Positions 1 to 7,950 of a stretch of DNA of 64,000 nucleotides are shown one piece after another. The notes under the pieces were generated by a model. The model searched no databases. It saw nothing but the letters and a program-made list of their open reading frames with translations, and was not told where the DNA came from. The stretch's first letter is position 1, and every line of letters begins with the position of its first letter. This stretch comes from Peptoniphilus lacrimalis DSM 7455 (GTDB lineage Bacteria > Bacillota > Clostridia > Tissierellales > Peptoniphilaceae): NCBI RefSeq assembly GCF_000378725.1, contig NZ_KB900368.1:186001-250000 (forward strand), in the 5' to 3' direction. The translations under genes and the position numbers were made by a program.

Positions 1-145
1 TCCTTACGGGATCCATATCTTTATAATATCCGTTTTTTCCTCTGAAATCGGGTATGCCTGAATCGGTTGAGATTCCTGCCCCTGTTAGTGCCATAACTTT
101 TGATGAATTTTTTATCAATTGGCACGCTTGTTTTATCTTATCCAT
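1..145 (-). CDS. NAD-dependent protein deacylase, sirtuin (Sir2) family, N-terminal fragment
   Basis: Partial gene; its 3' part runs off the window edge. The 48 visible residues begin MDKIKQACQL and contain the NAD-binding signatures GAGIS (about residues 22-26) and GIPDFRG (about 29-35), which are diagnostic of sirtuins. These enzymes remove acyl groups from lysines using NAD+, in the cytosol. The ATG at 143-145 (minus) is preceded by GGAGG at about 150-154. It starts 9 bp after the CPBP protease stop codon, so hpt, the protease and this gene are probably cotranscribed. Family assignment is firm; substrate preference cannot be judged because the zinc-binding and C-terminal parts are missing. 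Confidence 0.9.
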   Translation of the reverse strand, partial: MDKIKQACQLIKNSSKVMALTGAGISTDSGIPDFRGKNGYYKDMDPVR

Positions 146-154
146 TAGTCCTCC

Positions 155-1081
155 TTAAAAAACAATGTAATAGTATATTATATATAAAATTACAAGACCT
201 AATATTGGTACAAAATTAAATAAATCTATGCCTTCAACTTGCCTGTAAACTAAACGGCCTTCTTTATTTTTCAAACTTTCTTTTTTGAAATGTTTAAACA
301 AGAACTTAAGTAATATTGATGATATTATTGATATCAGAATTAAAAGAATGATGATAAATAGTTGCAGTGAGCCGATTTCCCTTGCGATTTTTGTCTGCCA
401 TAGAAGTTTAAAAAAGTCATCTCCCACATATCTTGAAAATAAAACTGCTATAACATTATTTGTAAAATGGGCAATAATTGCTGCATATATAGAGTTTGTC
501 AAATTCAAAATATTTGCAAAAAGTATGGCTAGCAAAAGTGGTGCCATAAAGTTTTGTATGTCGAAGTGGAAGAGGGCAAAAACAAGTGATGACATAAGGA
601 TTGCAAATTTTGAGCCGAATATCTCATAGGCATTCATTACTGTTGCTCTGAAAAAGACTTCTTCACATATGGCTGGAACTATACAATAAAATACAAGGTA
701 GTTATACATAGATGTGTCTAGGGTTATAAGCTGATGGGTGCTGTTTTTAAATTCCATTACACTAGAAAATAATGACATGAAAAGTCCATTTAGAAGTAAA
801 ATAATGGGATAGGCTAGTATAACTATTGTTATTGTAAAGAAAATATCTTTGAGAGAAATTTTATTTAATCTCAAGATTGATCTTGTGTAACCTGTCCTTG
901 CAATTAAAAGTGCTGGTAGGAGTACAATCAATAGTTCTGTAATAAGCTGACCAAAAAAGTCATATTTTTTCTGTATGTCGAAACCTATTGTCAGAAAAAC
1001 TATGGCTAGTATTAAAATTAGGGTGTTTACTGAAAGTACATTCAAATACTTTTTCTTATATTTTCTTATTTTTTCACTCAT
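155..1081 (-). CDS. CPBP family intramembrane metalloprotease
   Basis: A 308-residue polytopic membrane protein with about eight hydrophobic segments. It carries the CPBP/Abi motifs: EEVFFR at residues 140-145, FALFHFD at about 168-174 and HFTNN at about 205-209, which supply the glutamates and histidines of a presumed metal site. The family includes CAAX-prenyl-protease-like enzymes and bacteriocin self-immunity proteins; the substrate here is unknown. Its start ATG overlaps the end of hpt by 8 bp and its stop lies 9 bp before the sirtuin start, so it is the middle gene of a three-gene operon. A second CPBP paralogue lies at 40975-41829. Confidence 0.85.
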   Translation of the reverse strand: MSEKIRKYKKKYLNVLSVNTLILILAIVFLTIGFDIQKKYDFFGQLITELLIVLLPALLIARTGYTRSILRLNKISLKDIFFTITIVILAYPIILLLNGLFMSLFSSVMEFKNSTHQLITLDTSMYNYLVFYCIVPAICEEVFFRATVMNAYEIFGSKFAILMSSLVFALFHFDIQNFMAPLLLAILFANILNLTNSIYAAIIAHFTNNVIAVLFSRYVGDDFFKLLWQTKIAREIGSLQLFIIILLILISIISSILLKFLFKHFKKESLKNKEGRLVYRQVEGIDLFNFVPILGLVILYIIYYYIVF

Positions 1082-1604
1082 AGCAATATATATATGGTAT
1101 GTTTCTGTAGTATTTGCCGTAATTTAATCCGTATCCAACTATAAATAAGTCATCTATTACAAAGCCGACATAATCTGATTTTATATCAACTTTTCTTCTT
1201 GATGGCTTGTCTAAAAGTGTAACTGTTTTTATTGATAGTGGATTCTTTTCTCTCAGATGGTTTTGGACATAATTCATTGTGTATCCCGAATCTAAAATAT
1301 CATCAATGATTAATATATTTCTGCCACGAACTTGGGAACGGACATCTGAAATTATATCTACAATACCTGCTGATTTTTCTTCATCTCCATAGGATGAAGT
1401 TGTGATAAAGTCTATCTCAATTTTTTTGTCTGTGTAGTTACTAATCTCTCTTATAAGGTCGGCTGCAAAAATAAATGAGCCTCTTAAAAGGGAAATTGCA
1501 AGCAAGTCCTCTCCTTCTATATCCTTGGCTATATCTTTGGCAAGGCTTTGGACTTTTTCTTTTATATCTTGTTGTGTAAAAAGAATTCTCGTGTTATTTT
1601 TCAT
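1074..1604 (-). CDS. hpt: Hypoxanthine phosphoribosyltransferase
   Basis: A 176-residue type I phosphoribosyltransferase of purine salvage, converting hypoxanthine (and guanine) plus PRPP to IMP/GMP in the cytosol. The PRPP-binding loop IIDDILDSG is at residues 99-107, RGSFIFAADL at about 41-50 supplies the pyrophosphate-binding loop, and the C-terminal FVIDDLFIVGYGLNY matches the family. Length is normal. The ATG is preceded by GGAGGAT. First gene of an hpt-CPBP-sirtuin operon, divergent from the DUF4364 gene; a TATAAT lies about 20 bp upstream of the Shine-Dalgarno, but no clear -35 was seen. Confidence 0.95.
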   Translation of the reverse strand: MKNNTRILFTQQDIKEKVQSLAKDIAKDIEGEDLLAISLLRGSFIFAADLIREISNYTDKKIEIDFITTSSYGDEEKSAGIVDIISDVRSQVRGRNILIIDDILDSGYTMNYVQNHLREKNPLSIKTVTLLDKPSRRKVDIKSDYVGFVIDDLFIVGYGLNYGKYYRNIPYIYCYE

Positions 1605-1658
1605 ATATCCTCCATTTCTTATATTATAACAAATGAATAGATAATTTCCATTAACTAA

Positions 1659-1687
1659 TTGCCTTGGGTAGTTATTTTATATATAAT
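1659..1687 (+). promoter_or_regulatory. SigA-type promoter for the DUF4364 gene
   Basis: TTGCCT at 1659-1664 and TATAAT at 1682-1687 are separated by 17 bp and lie 25 bp upstream of the GTG start at 1713. Recognised by consensus match only. Confidence 0.5.
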
Positions 1688-1712
1688 TGAAATTAAGGGA
1701 AGGTGATGATGG

Positions 1713-2225
1713 GTGTTAGACAAAGATATTGCAAAAAATAAGCTTATTATTTTGTATATTATAAATAATTTTAATCATGAATTGGAAGAAAGTGAACTGA
1801 ATTTTTTGGTTCTCAATATGGAACTGTTCAACTATTTTTACTTTAAAGAATGTCTTTGTGATATGGAAACTTTTGGTCTTATTTTATTTGATGATAATAA
1901 AAAATATTATCTTTCAGAGATTGGTAAAAATACCCTTGATACCTTTATAAAGGAAATTCCTCAAGATTTCTTGGATAAGCTTAACGCTTACAGAGATGAT
2001 TTTACTAAATATTTGAGGGACAAAAATTCTTTAAAGATAAATATTTTTAAGGAAGATGATTCTTATTATTGTAAACTTGCCATTAATGATGGCGATATAT
2101 GTGTTATGAATTTGAAAATTGAAGTTGCAAATAAAGATATGGCAAATATTATTTCTGAAAATTTTAAGAAAAATCCACAGATAATTTATAAAAAAATTCT
2201 TGGAATTTTGATGATGGAGAATTAA
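1713..2225 (+). CDS. DUF4364 family protein
   Basis: A 170-residue protein of a Firmicutes family of unknown function. The first 80 residues look like a small winged-helix-type domain (KLIILYIINNF ... YYLSEIGKNTLDTF), so a DNA-binding or regulatory role is possible, but this is inference. It starts at GTG 1713, chosen because AAGGTGAT lies five to six bases upstream and the in-frame sequence begins directly there. Unusually, its last seven codons and stop lie inside the first unit of the tandem repeat that fills the region downstream, so the C-terminus (GILMMEN) may have been shaped by, or have seeded, that repeat. Confidence 0.8.
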   Translation: MLDKDIAKNKLIILYIINNFNHELEESELNFLVLNMELFNYFYFKECLCDMETFGLILFDDNKKYYLSEIGKNTLDTFIKEIPQDFLDKLNAYRDDFTKYLRDKNSLKINIFKEDDSYYCKLAINDGDICVMNLKIEVANKDMANIISENFKKNPQIIYKKILGILMMEN

Positions 2226-2652
2226 TGATTGATAAGGGAACAGGGACAGTCCCAATAGGGACAGTCCCTAATTTTTGTGTTTGATGATGGAGGAATAATG
2301 ATTGGGAAAGATAAGGGACAGCCCCAAGAGGGACAGTCCCTGATTTTTGGTGTTTCGTTGAGGGGACCTGTTCTTTGAAGCCCTAGCCCAAAAACTTTAA
2401 TTATGGACAGTCCCTGTTTCAGAGGGGGCCTGTCCTTTAGGACTGTCCCCCGTAACAAGAAACCAAGCGAAGCGAAGGCTGATTGTTGAATTTTACGACT
2501 AGGACTGTCCCCCGATTTAAAATAACTGGACTGTCGAAATTCAAAAAATTTAAAGAAAGGGACAGTCCCTGATTTTTGTGTTTGATGATGGAGGAATAAT
2601 AATTGAGGAAGGATAAGGGACAGTCCCAATAGGGACAGTCCCTGATTAAATA
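2207..2652. repeat. Degenerate array of GGGACAGTCCC palindromes with three copies of a ~72-bp unit
   Basis: Gene-free region. The 11-bp palindrome GGGACAGTCCC occurs perfectly at 2243, 2258, 2330, 2559, 2617 and 2632, with near copies at 2315, 2404, 2438 and 2501. They often come in pairs spaced by four bases (15-bp period). A larger unit of about 72 bp, beginning TTTGATGATGGAGGAATAAT and ending in two palindromes, is present at about 2207-2280, 2280-2352 and 2581-2652; the first copy overlaps the 3' end of the DUF4364 gene. Between units 2 and 3 lies a structured block (2353-2535) related to the element at 51030-51176. Open frames here just translate the repeat and are not genes. No transposase is nearby. 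Confidence 0.85.
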
Positions 2653-2671
2653 CAGTCCCTTATTAAATATC

Positions 2672-2706
2672 AAAAAAAGGAGAAGTTTTGGTCTTCTCCT
2701 TATTTT
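2672..2706 (-). terminator. Rho-independent terminator of the metal P-type ATPase gene
   Basis: Perfect 9-bp stem AAGGAGAAG / CTTCTCCTT (2677-2685 with 2693-2701) followed on the minus strand by a run of seven Ts, directly after the ATPase stop codon. Confidence 0.85.
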
Positions 2707-4796
2707 TATGCTTTCATTAACCTTAGTGAATTAAATATACATAGTAGTGATACTCCCACGTCTGCAAAGATTGCAAGAAACATTGTTGCAACACCTAATG
2801 CACCTAAAATCAAGATAATTATTTTTAAAATCAAGGCTAGTCCAATATTTTCGTAAACAATTCTTTTTGTCATCAGGGATATTTTTATAGTTTCTACTAC
2901 TTTTGATATTTGGTCTTTTAGTAATACTACATCTGATGATTCTATGGCTATATCTGAACCTGAACCCATCGAAATTCCAACATCTGCTCTTGTTAAAACT
3001 GGGGCATCATTTGTTCCGTCACCTATAAAGGCAACTTTTCCTTGGGAGTTTTCCATAATATTTTCTAATTTTGAAACCTTATCAAGGGGCAACAGATCGC
3101 CGTAGAAAGTATCTATACCGACACTTTTTGCAACATCTCTTACTATTTCTTTTTTATCTCCTGATAAAATAACTGGTTTTATGCCTAAGTTTTTTAAGTC
3201 TTTTATATCTTTTTCTACTCCATCTTTTACTTTATCACGAAGACTTATTATGCCCAAAAGTTTCTTATCTCTTATGACATATACATGAACTGCTAGGGGC
3301 AAATCAAATTTTTCTTCTAGGGTGATTTCAAATTCTTTGAGAAGTTTTAAATTTCCGACTAAAAATTCTTTACCATTGTAGGTGTAGCAGATTCCCTTTC
3401 CATCAATATTTTTTAAATTTTCAGGTTTGGGTAAATTTTCTTCCATTCCTGCTATTGCTCTTGCTATGGGATGGGTTGAATATTGTTCGCCTATTGCTGC
3501 AAATTTTATTACATCTTCTTTACTTTCTTCTATGGCTAAAACTTGAAAAACTTCAAATTTTGCTTGTGTGATTGTTCCCGTCTTGTCAAAGACTACAGTT
3601 TTAACATCTGTTAGGGCTTCAACAAAGTTTCCTCCCTTAACAAATATAGCTTTTCTTGAAAGTGAACCGATTCCAGCAAAAATTCCTAAAGGAACTGAGA
3701 TAACTAAGGCACAGGGGCAAGAAATTACCAAAAATATACAAGAGCGATAGATAGCTTCTTTTATGGTATAGTCTGTTATTATGGGCAAAAGCAAGGCTAA
3801 GAAAAGAGCAATAAATACTACTATGGGTGTATAATACTTGGCAAATCTTGTAATAAATTTTTCTACTCCTGCTTTTTTTGAGGAGGCATTTTCGACCATA
3901 TCAAGAATTTTGCCTATAGTTCCCTTTGCGTATTCTTTGGTAACTTTAATTTCTAATAGACCGTTAATATTTAAAACTCCTGAAAGAATTTCATCATCGA
4001 CTTCAACATTTACTGGGACTGATTCTCCTGTTATATTTGATGTATCTAACTGTGATGAGCCTGAAACTACAATCCCATCTAGGGGGATTTTTTCTCCAGG
4101 TTTTATGACTATAACTTGACCTATTTTAACTTCTTCAGGGTTTACTTTTTTTGTGCCATGGGTAGTTTTTAAGTTTGCATAGGCTGGTTTTAATTGCAAG
4201 GCTGCACTTATATTTGACCTTGAACTTTCTACTGCCATATCTTGTAAAAATTCTCCAAAATTATAAAATAGCATTACCGAAATGGCTTCTGTGTAGGCAC
4301 CTGTAAAAAATGCTGCAATAGATGCAATAGCCACCAAAAAATTTTCATCAAAAAATGACGAGATTTTCTTGTCTAGGGTGAAAACTTCTTTTAAAACATC
4401 TTTTGCTACAAATAGGTACAAGGCTAGATACAAAAATACTTTTATTTGTGATGAAACTAAGAAATGAACCCCTAATAAAGTCACAAGTTCAAGTAAAAAT
4501 ATTAAAATTGTTTTTTTGATATCTCTCTTTTCATCATCATCTGTTATATTTTCCACTACCCTTACCCCGTCTTCAATAGAATCACATAGATTTTGAATTT
4601 CCTCTTTTAAATCAAAATTATTTTTTATAAAACTCTCAATCTCCAATTTTTGATTAGAAAAATTAAAGGTTGATGATTTGATGTAAGCTTGGGAATTTAT
4701 TTTATCTTCTATCTTCTTTGCACATACTGGGCAATTTAGACCTTTCAAATAAAATATATTTTTTTGAGAAGAATTTTTCATTATATTTTTAGTCAT
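2706..4796 (-). CDS. Heavy-metal translocating P-type ATPase (Zn/Cd/Pb type)
   Basis: A 696-residue P1B-type ATPase that exports divalent soft metals across the membrane using ATP. An N-terminal HMA domain carries GLNCPVC (Cys22, Cys25). The TGES actuator motif is at 256-259, the transmembrane metal-binding CPC at 360-362 within SCPCALVISVP, and the phosphorylated aspartate in DKTGT at 404-408; an HP motif (STHPIARA) and GDGTND follow. CPC with this context favours the ZntA/CadA subgroup over copper pumps, though substrate is inferred. Monocistronic, with its own promoter and terminator. No ArsR/CadC-type regulator gene is adjacent, but the promoter overlaps a palindrome. Confidence 0.92.
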   Translation of the reverse strand: MTKNIMKNSSQKNIFYLKGLNCPVCAKKIEDKINSQAYIKSSTFNFSNQKLEIESFIKNNFDLKEEIQNLCDSIEDGVRVVENITDDDEKRDIKKTILIFLLELVTLLGVHFLVSSQIKVFLYLALYLFVAKDVLKEVFTLDKKISSFFDENFLVAIASIAAFFTGAYTEAISVMLFYNFGEFLQDMAVESSRSNISAALQLKPAYANLKTTHGTKKVNPEEVKIGQVIVIKPGEKIPLDGIVVSGSSQLDTSNITGESVPVNVEVDDEILSGVLNINGLLEIKVTKEYAKGTIGKILDMVENASSKKAGVEKFITRFAKYYTPIVVFIALFLALLLPIITDYTIKEAIYRSCIFLVISCPCALVISVPLGIFAGIGSLSRKAIFVKGGNFVEALTDVKTVVFDKTGTITQAKFEVFQVLAIEESKEDVIKFAAIGEQYSTHPIARAIAGMEENLPKPENLKNIDGKGICYTYNGKEFLVGNLKLLKEFEITLEEKFDLPLAVHVYVIRDKKLLGIISLRDKVKDGVEKDIKDLKNLGIKPVILSGDKKEIVRDVAKSVGIDTFYGDLLPLDKVSKLENIMENSQGKVAFIGDGTNDAPVLTRADVGISMGSGSDIAIESSDVVLLKDQISKVVETIKISLMTKRIVYENIGLALILKIIILILGALGVATMFLAIFADVGVSLLCIFNSLRLMKA

Positions 4797-4825
4797 TTTT
4801 TTCTCCTTTTATTATTTGATTACTT

Positions 4826-4873
4826 GTTCATATGTTACTATATTCATTATAGCATATGCTCATTTCTTGTCAA
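4826..4873 (-). promoter_or_regulatory. Promoter of the metal ATPase with overlapping palindromes
   Basis: TTGACA (4868-4873, minus) and TATAAT (4846-4851, minus) are spaced by 16 bp, a near-consensus SigA promoter. The spacer holds the perfect 10-bp palindrome AGCATATGCT, and downstream of the -10 is CATATGAACA, which resembles half-sites of ArsR/SmtB-family operators. The promoter call is strong; the operator role is inference. Confidence 0.7.
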
Positions 4874-4917
4874 TAGTTTTATAAAATATAAATTATAAAA
4901 TTAAATTAAAGACAAAT

Positions 4918-4950
4918 AAAAAAATAAGCGTCAAAAAGTGACGCTTATAA
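4918..4950 (-). terminator. Terminator of the riboflavin operon
   Basis: On the minus strand, AAGCGTCA and TGACGCTT form an 8-bp or longer stem around a short T-rich loop, followed by a T tract. It lies just after the HAD gene stop codon. Confidence 0.85.
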
Positions 4951-4961
4951 AAATATAAATT

Positions 4962-5609
4962 TTATTTTATCAGTTCAATGATATTATTAATCTTGTAATC
5001 GGCTTTTGCTGACTCTTCTTTTTTCCCGTATCCGTAGCTTGCAAAAATTGCCTTCAAATTATTTGCCTTTGCTCCTTCAATATCATGAAACCTATCTCCC
5101 ACTACTATTATTTCTTTTGCCATATCATCCATTAAGATTTTTATTATTTGTCCCTTATCAATATAATCAAAAGTTTGGGCAGGAATTAGTTTTTTAAAAT
5201 ATTTTTTTATACCATATATTTCACAAGCAAGGTTTAAATATCTGTTGCTGCAATTTGAAAGCAGATACAGATCGTATCCTTTTTCTTTTAAGGTTTTTAA
5301 AACTTCTACTGTGCCTTCATATAGTGAGCCTTTTTTTGCCAACATATTTTCTTCCATAGACTGACCTACAAGGCTTATCAAGGGAGCGACCATTTCTTTT
5401 GTGGCATTGGGATAAATAATTTTCCAGGCATCTTCAGCACTATAGCCTAATAATTTTCCTGAAAAATTATCATCAACTTCAAATTTATCAATATATCCCT
5501 TATCTTGAAGAATTTTTACTGCTTTTGCAAGGGCTGGAGTATAAATTTTTGTGGTTTGGTGAAGAGTTCCGTCAAAATCAAAAATTATAGATTTAACATT
5601 TTCTAGCAT
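4962..5609 (-). CDS. HAD-superfamily phosphatase, last gene of the riboflavin operon
   Basis: A 215-residue haloacid-dehalogenase-type phosphatase. Motif I is DFDGT (catalytic Asp11 and Asp13), followed by a helical cap domain (about 20-90), motif II LLSNCSN, and motif [14 protein letters not shown]. It resembles phosphoglycolate phosphatase/beta-phosphoglucomutase-like enzymes. Its start codon overlaps the end of ribH by 7 bp, so it is translated with the rib genes and falls under the FMN riboswitch. That context suggests it may dephosphorylate 5-amino-6-ribitylamino-2,4-pyrimidinedione 5'-phosphate, the step done by HAD enzymes such as YcsE/YigB in other bacteria; this function is inference. 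Confidence 0.8.
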   Translation of the reverse strand: MLENVKSIIFDFDGTLHQTTKIYTPALAKAVKILQDKGYIDKFEVDDNFSGKLLGYSAEDAWKIIYPNATKEMVAPLISLVGQSMEENMLAKKGSLYEGTVEVLKTLKEKGYDLYLLSNCSNRYLNLACEIYGIKKYFKKLIPAQTFDYIDKGQIIKILMDDMAKEIIVVGDRFHDIEGAKANNLKAIFASYGYGKKEESAKADYKINNIIELIK

Positions 5610-6067
5610 ATTTCATCAAATAAATTTGCCATTTCAATTGCTGTTATTGCAGCATCAAAGCCCTTATTTCCTGATTTTACTCCTGCTCTTTCGATAGCTT
5701 GTTCAAGATTTTCTGTTGTTAGAACTCCAAAGATTATTGGAAGTCCTGTTTCTAAACTTGCTTGAGCTATTCCCTTAGCCACTTCTCCTGCTACATATTC
5801 AAAGTGAGATGTTGCTCCTCTTATTACTGCTCCAAGACAAATGACTGCATCATATTTTTTAGAAAGGGCAAACTTTTTTGCAGCTAGTGGAATTTCAAAG
5901 GCTCCTGGTACCCATGCAATTTCAATTTCTTCTTCCTTAACACCATGTCTTTTTAAGGCATCAATTGCTCCTGATAAGAGTTTTGATCCGATAAATTCAT
6001 TAAATCTTCCTACAATTATTGCGTACTTTTTTCCTTGTGAATATAAATTTGCACTATATGTTTTCAT
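5603..6067 (-). CDS. ribH: 6,7-dimethyl-8-ribityllumazine synthase
   Basis: A 154-residue lumazine synthase, condensing the ribitylamino-pyrimidine with 3,4-dihydroxy-2-butanone 4-phosphate in the penultimate step of riboflavin synthesis. Family signatures include GRFNEFI near the N-terminus, [24 protein letters not shown] (with the catalytic His) and [12 protein letters not shown] chose ATG at 6067 because GGAGG (6073-6077) sits five bases upstream; a longer frame starting at TTG 6079 would place the start inside the Shine-Dalgarno region. It lies 25 bp after ribBA and overlaps the HAD phosphatase. Confidence 0.95.
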   Translation of the reverse strand: MKTYSANLYSQGKKYAIIVGRFNEFIGSKLLSGAIDALKRHGVKEEEIEIAWVPGAFEIPLAAKKFALSKKYDAVICLGAVIRGATSHFEYVAGEVAKGIAQASLETGLPIIFGVLTTENLEQAIERAGVKSGNKGFDAAITAIEMANLFDEIC

Positions 6068-6092
6068 TTTTACCTCCAAATATTTTATATAA

Positions 6093-7298
6093 TTATTTTG
6101 TAAATTCTTCTAATAGGTGATGCATCTTCTTTGCTTTGGTTTCCAAATAAAACTCATCATATTCTGTTGACTTAATTTCTATGGGAACTCTATTTTTTAT
6201 TTCCATTCCAAATTCTTGTAACTTATAAATTTTGTCTGGATTATTTGTCAATAACCTTAGTTCCTTGGCTCCCAATTCTCTTAATATTTGCGCTCCTACA
6301 CTGTAATCTCTTGCATCTTCAGGAAAACCCAGGGCTAGATTTGCTTCAACTGTATCCATACCTTTATCTTGAAGGGCATATGCTTTAATCTTATTGACAA
6401 GACCTATGCCACGTCCTTCTTGACGCATATATAAAAGTATGCCACGTCCTTCTTTTTCAATTTGCATCATAGCAGTTTGCAGTTGTCTGCCACAGTCGCA
6501 ACGTGCAGAATGAAAAGCATCCCCTGTCAAGCATTCTGAGTGAACTCTTGTGAGAAGATTTTTTCCATCTCCAATTTCTCCTTTTACAAGGGCTATATGG
6601 TGTTCACCATTTATGGTATTTACAAAGGCATGAGCAGTAAAGTTTCCAAATTCTGTGGGTAGCTTTGCAACTGCCACATCTTTAACTATTTTTTCATGTC
6701 TTTTTCTGTAATGAATCAGCTCGTCAACTGTAGTAATTTTCATGCCAAGTTTTTGGGCAAGGTCAAAAATTTCTTTACCTCTCATCATGTGGCCGTCATC
6801 AGCCATAATTTCGCAGCAAAGACCACATTGTTTTAAACCTGCAATTTTAAGTAAATCTACAGTGGCTTCAGTGTGCCCTCCTCTTACAAATACTCCACCT
6901 TCTTTTGCTACTAATGGAAACATATGGCCTGGTCTTCTAAAATCTTCGGCACTAGAATTTTCATCAATAACTTTTTTTGCAGTTATAGATCTTTCATAAG
7001 CTGAAATACCTGTTGTTGTATCAACATGGTCTATAGAAACTGTGAAGGCTGTTGAGTGGTTGTCGGTATTTTCTGTTACCATCTGTTTTAAGTCAAGCCT
7101 TCTTGCGATTTCATCTGACATAGGCATACAAATTAAACCCTTGGCAAGACTTGCCATGGTATTTATATTTTCACCGCTGGCAAACTCGGCTGCACAAATC
7201 ATATCTCCTTCATTTTCCCTGTTGGGATTATCAGTAACTATTACTATTTCCCCTTTTTTTAGGGCTTCAGTAACTTCTTCAATAGAATTTATTTGCAT
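6093..7298 (-). CDS. ribBA: Bifunctional 3,4-dihydroxy-2-butanone-4-phosphate synthase / GTP cyclohydrolase II
   Basis: A 401-residue fusion that makes both precursors of riboflavin. Residues 1-200 form the RibB domain ([12 protein letters not shown] metal/substrate motif, [19 protein letters not shown]). Residues 205-400 form the RibA domain with the zinc-site cysteines in [18 protein letters not shown] and the catalytic RQEGRGIGL stretch. Length and order are standard for Firmicutes. The ATG is preceded by AGGAGG. It lies 9 bp downstream of ribE in the FMN-riboswitch operon. Confidence 0.97.
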   Translation of the reverse strand: MQINSIEEVTEALKKGEIVIVTDNPNRENEGDMICAAEFASGENINTMASLAKGLICMPMSDEIARRLDLKQMVTENTDNHSTAFTVSIDHVDTTTGISAYERSITAKKVIDENSSAEDFRRPGHMFPLVAKEGGVFVRGGHTEATVDLLKIAGLKQCGLCCEIMADDGHMMRGKEIFDLAQKLGMKITTVDELIHYRKRHEKIVKDVAVAKLPTEFGNFTAHAFVNTINGEHHIALVKGEIGDGKNLLTRVHSECLTGDAFHSARCDCGRQLQTAMMQIEKEGRGILLYMRQEGRGIGLVNKIKAYALQDKGMDTVEANLALGFPEDARDYSVGAQILRELGAKELRLLTNNPDKIYKLQEFGMEIKNRVPIEIKSTEYDEFYLETKAKKMHHLLEEFTK

Positions 7299-7307
7299 TT
7301 TAACCTC

Positions 7308-7949
7308 CTAATAAAATCCATTTTCTTTTAGAAAATTCATATCTATCTTTTCTTTATCTTCACTTTTATTTAAATATTTAAAAATATATTTGCCAATAAT
7401 ATCAGTTTCAACATTTACCAAGTCGCCCACTTTTTTTGATTTTAAATTTGTGTTATTAATGGTTGTGGGTATTATTGAAACTTTAAAATAAGTATCAGTA
7501 ACTTGAGAAACTGTTAGGCTTATGCCGTCAATTGCAATTGATCCTTTATAGACAACTTCTTTCAAAGAATCCTCGTTTATGCTGATTTTATATTCTACAA
7601 AATTATCAATATTTTTTATTTCAATAATTTTTCCAAGGCTATCAACGTGGCCTTGAACTATATGACCGTCAAGCCTTTTGTCTAAGGATAATGCCCTTTC
7701 AAGATTTACAGCATCTCCTTTTTTTATATCTTTAAAAGTTGTTTTATTTAAGGATTCTTTCATGATATCAGCTACAAAATAATCATTAGAAAGATCAGTA
7801 ACAGTTAGGCAAACTCCATTTGTTGCTATGGAATCTCCTAATTTTGTACCCTTAAGGACAAGTGAAGCTGATACATTTATTTTATAAAGATTTTTTTCCT
7901 TTGAAATTGAATTAACTTTTCCAACTTCTTCTATAATTCCTGTAAAAAT
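7308..7949 (-). CDS. ribE: Riboflavin synthase alpha chain, apparent ATT start codon
   Basis: Makes riboflavin by dismutation of two 6,7-dimethyl-8-ribityllumazine molecules. Two repeated lumazine-binding barrels are visible, each with the family motifs (SIATNGVCLTV and SIAIDGISLTV). The conserved family N-terminus MFTGIIEEVG is encoded here as ATT-TTT-ACA-GGA-ATT, giving 213 residues. No ATG, GTG or TTG lies in frame upstream before a TAG five codons further up. GGAGG sits six bases before the ATT, and the ribD stop TAA ends one base before it, so initiation at ATT with translational coupling is the simplest reading. Annotating from the internal ATG (7763) would wrongly remove most of the first barrel. 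Confidence 0.85.
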   Translation of the reverse strand: MFTGIIEEVGKVNSISKEKNLYKINVSASLVLKGTKLGDSIATNGVCLTVTDLSNDYFVADIMKESLNKTTFKDIKKGDAVNLERALSLDKRLDGHIVQGHVDSLGKIIEIKNIDNFVEYKISINEDSLKEVVYKGSIAIDGISLTVSQVTDTYFKVSIIPTTINNTNLKSKKVGDLVNVETDIIGKYIFKYLNKSEDKEKIDMNFLKENGFY

Positions 7950-7950
7950 A

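Noticed and set aside
2207-2652. CRISPR array
   Set aside because: Units are few, not separated by unique spacers of constant length, and no cas genes are present.
2222-2673. Open reading frames of 135 and 78 residues on the minus strand
   Set aside because: They are translations of the GGGACAGTCCC palindrome array (repeating DCPYWDCPLS-type text) with no family match.
6068-6079. TTG start of ribH four codons upstream
   Set aside because: It overlaps the GGAGG that serves the ATG at 6067.
7764-7949. ribE as a truncated or pseudogene because it lacks an ATG
   Set aside because: The full 213-residue frame is open, both lumazine-binding repeats are intact and a Shine-Dalgarno precedes the ATT.
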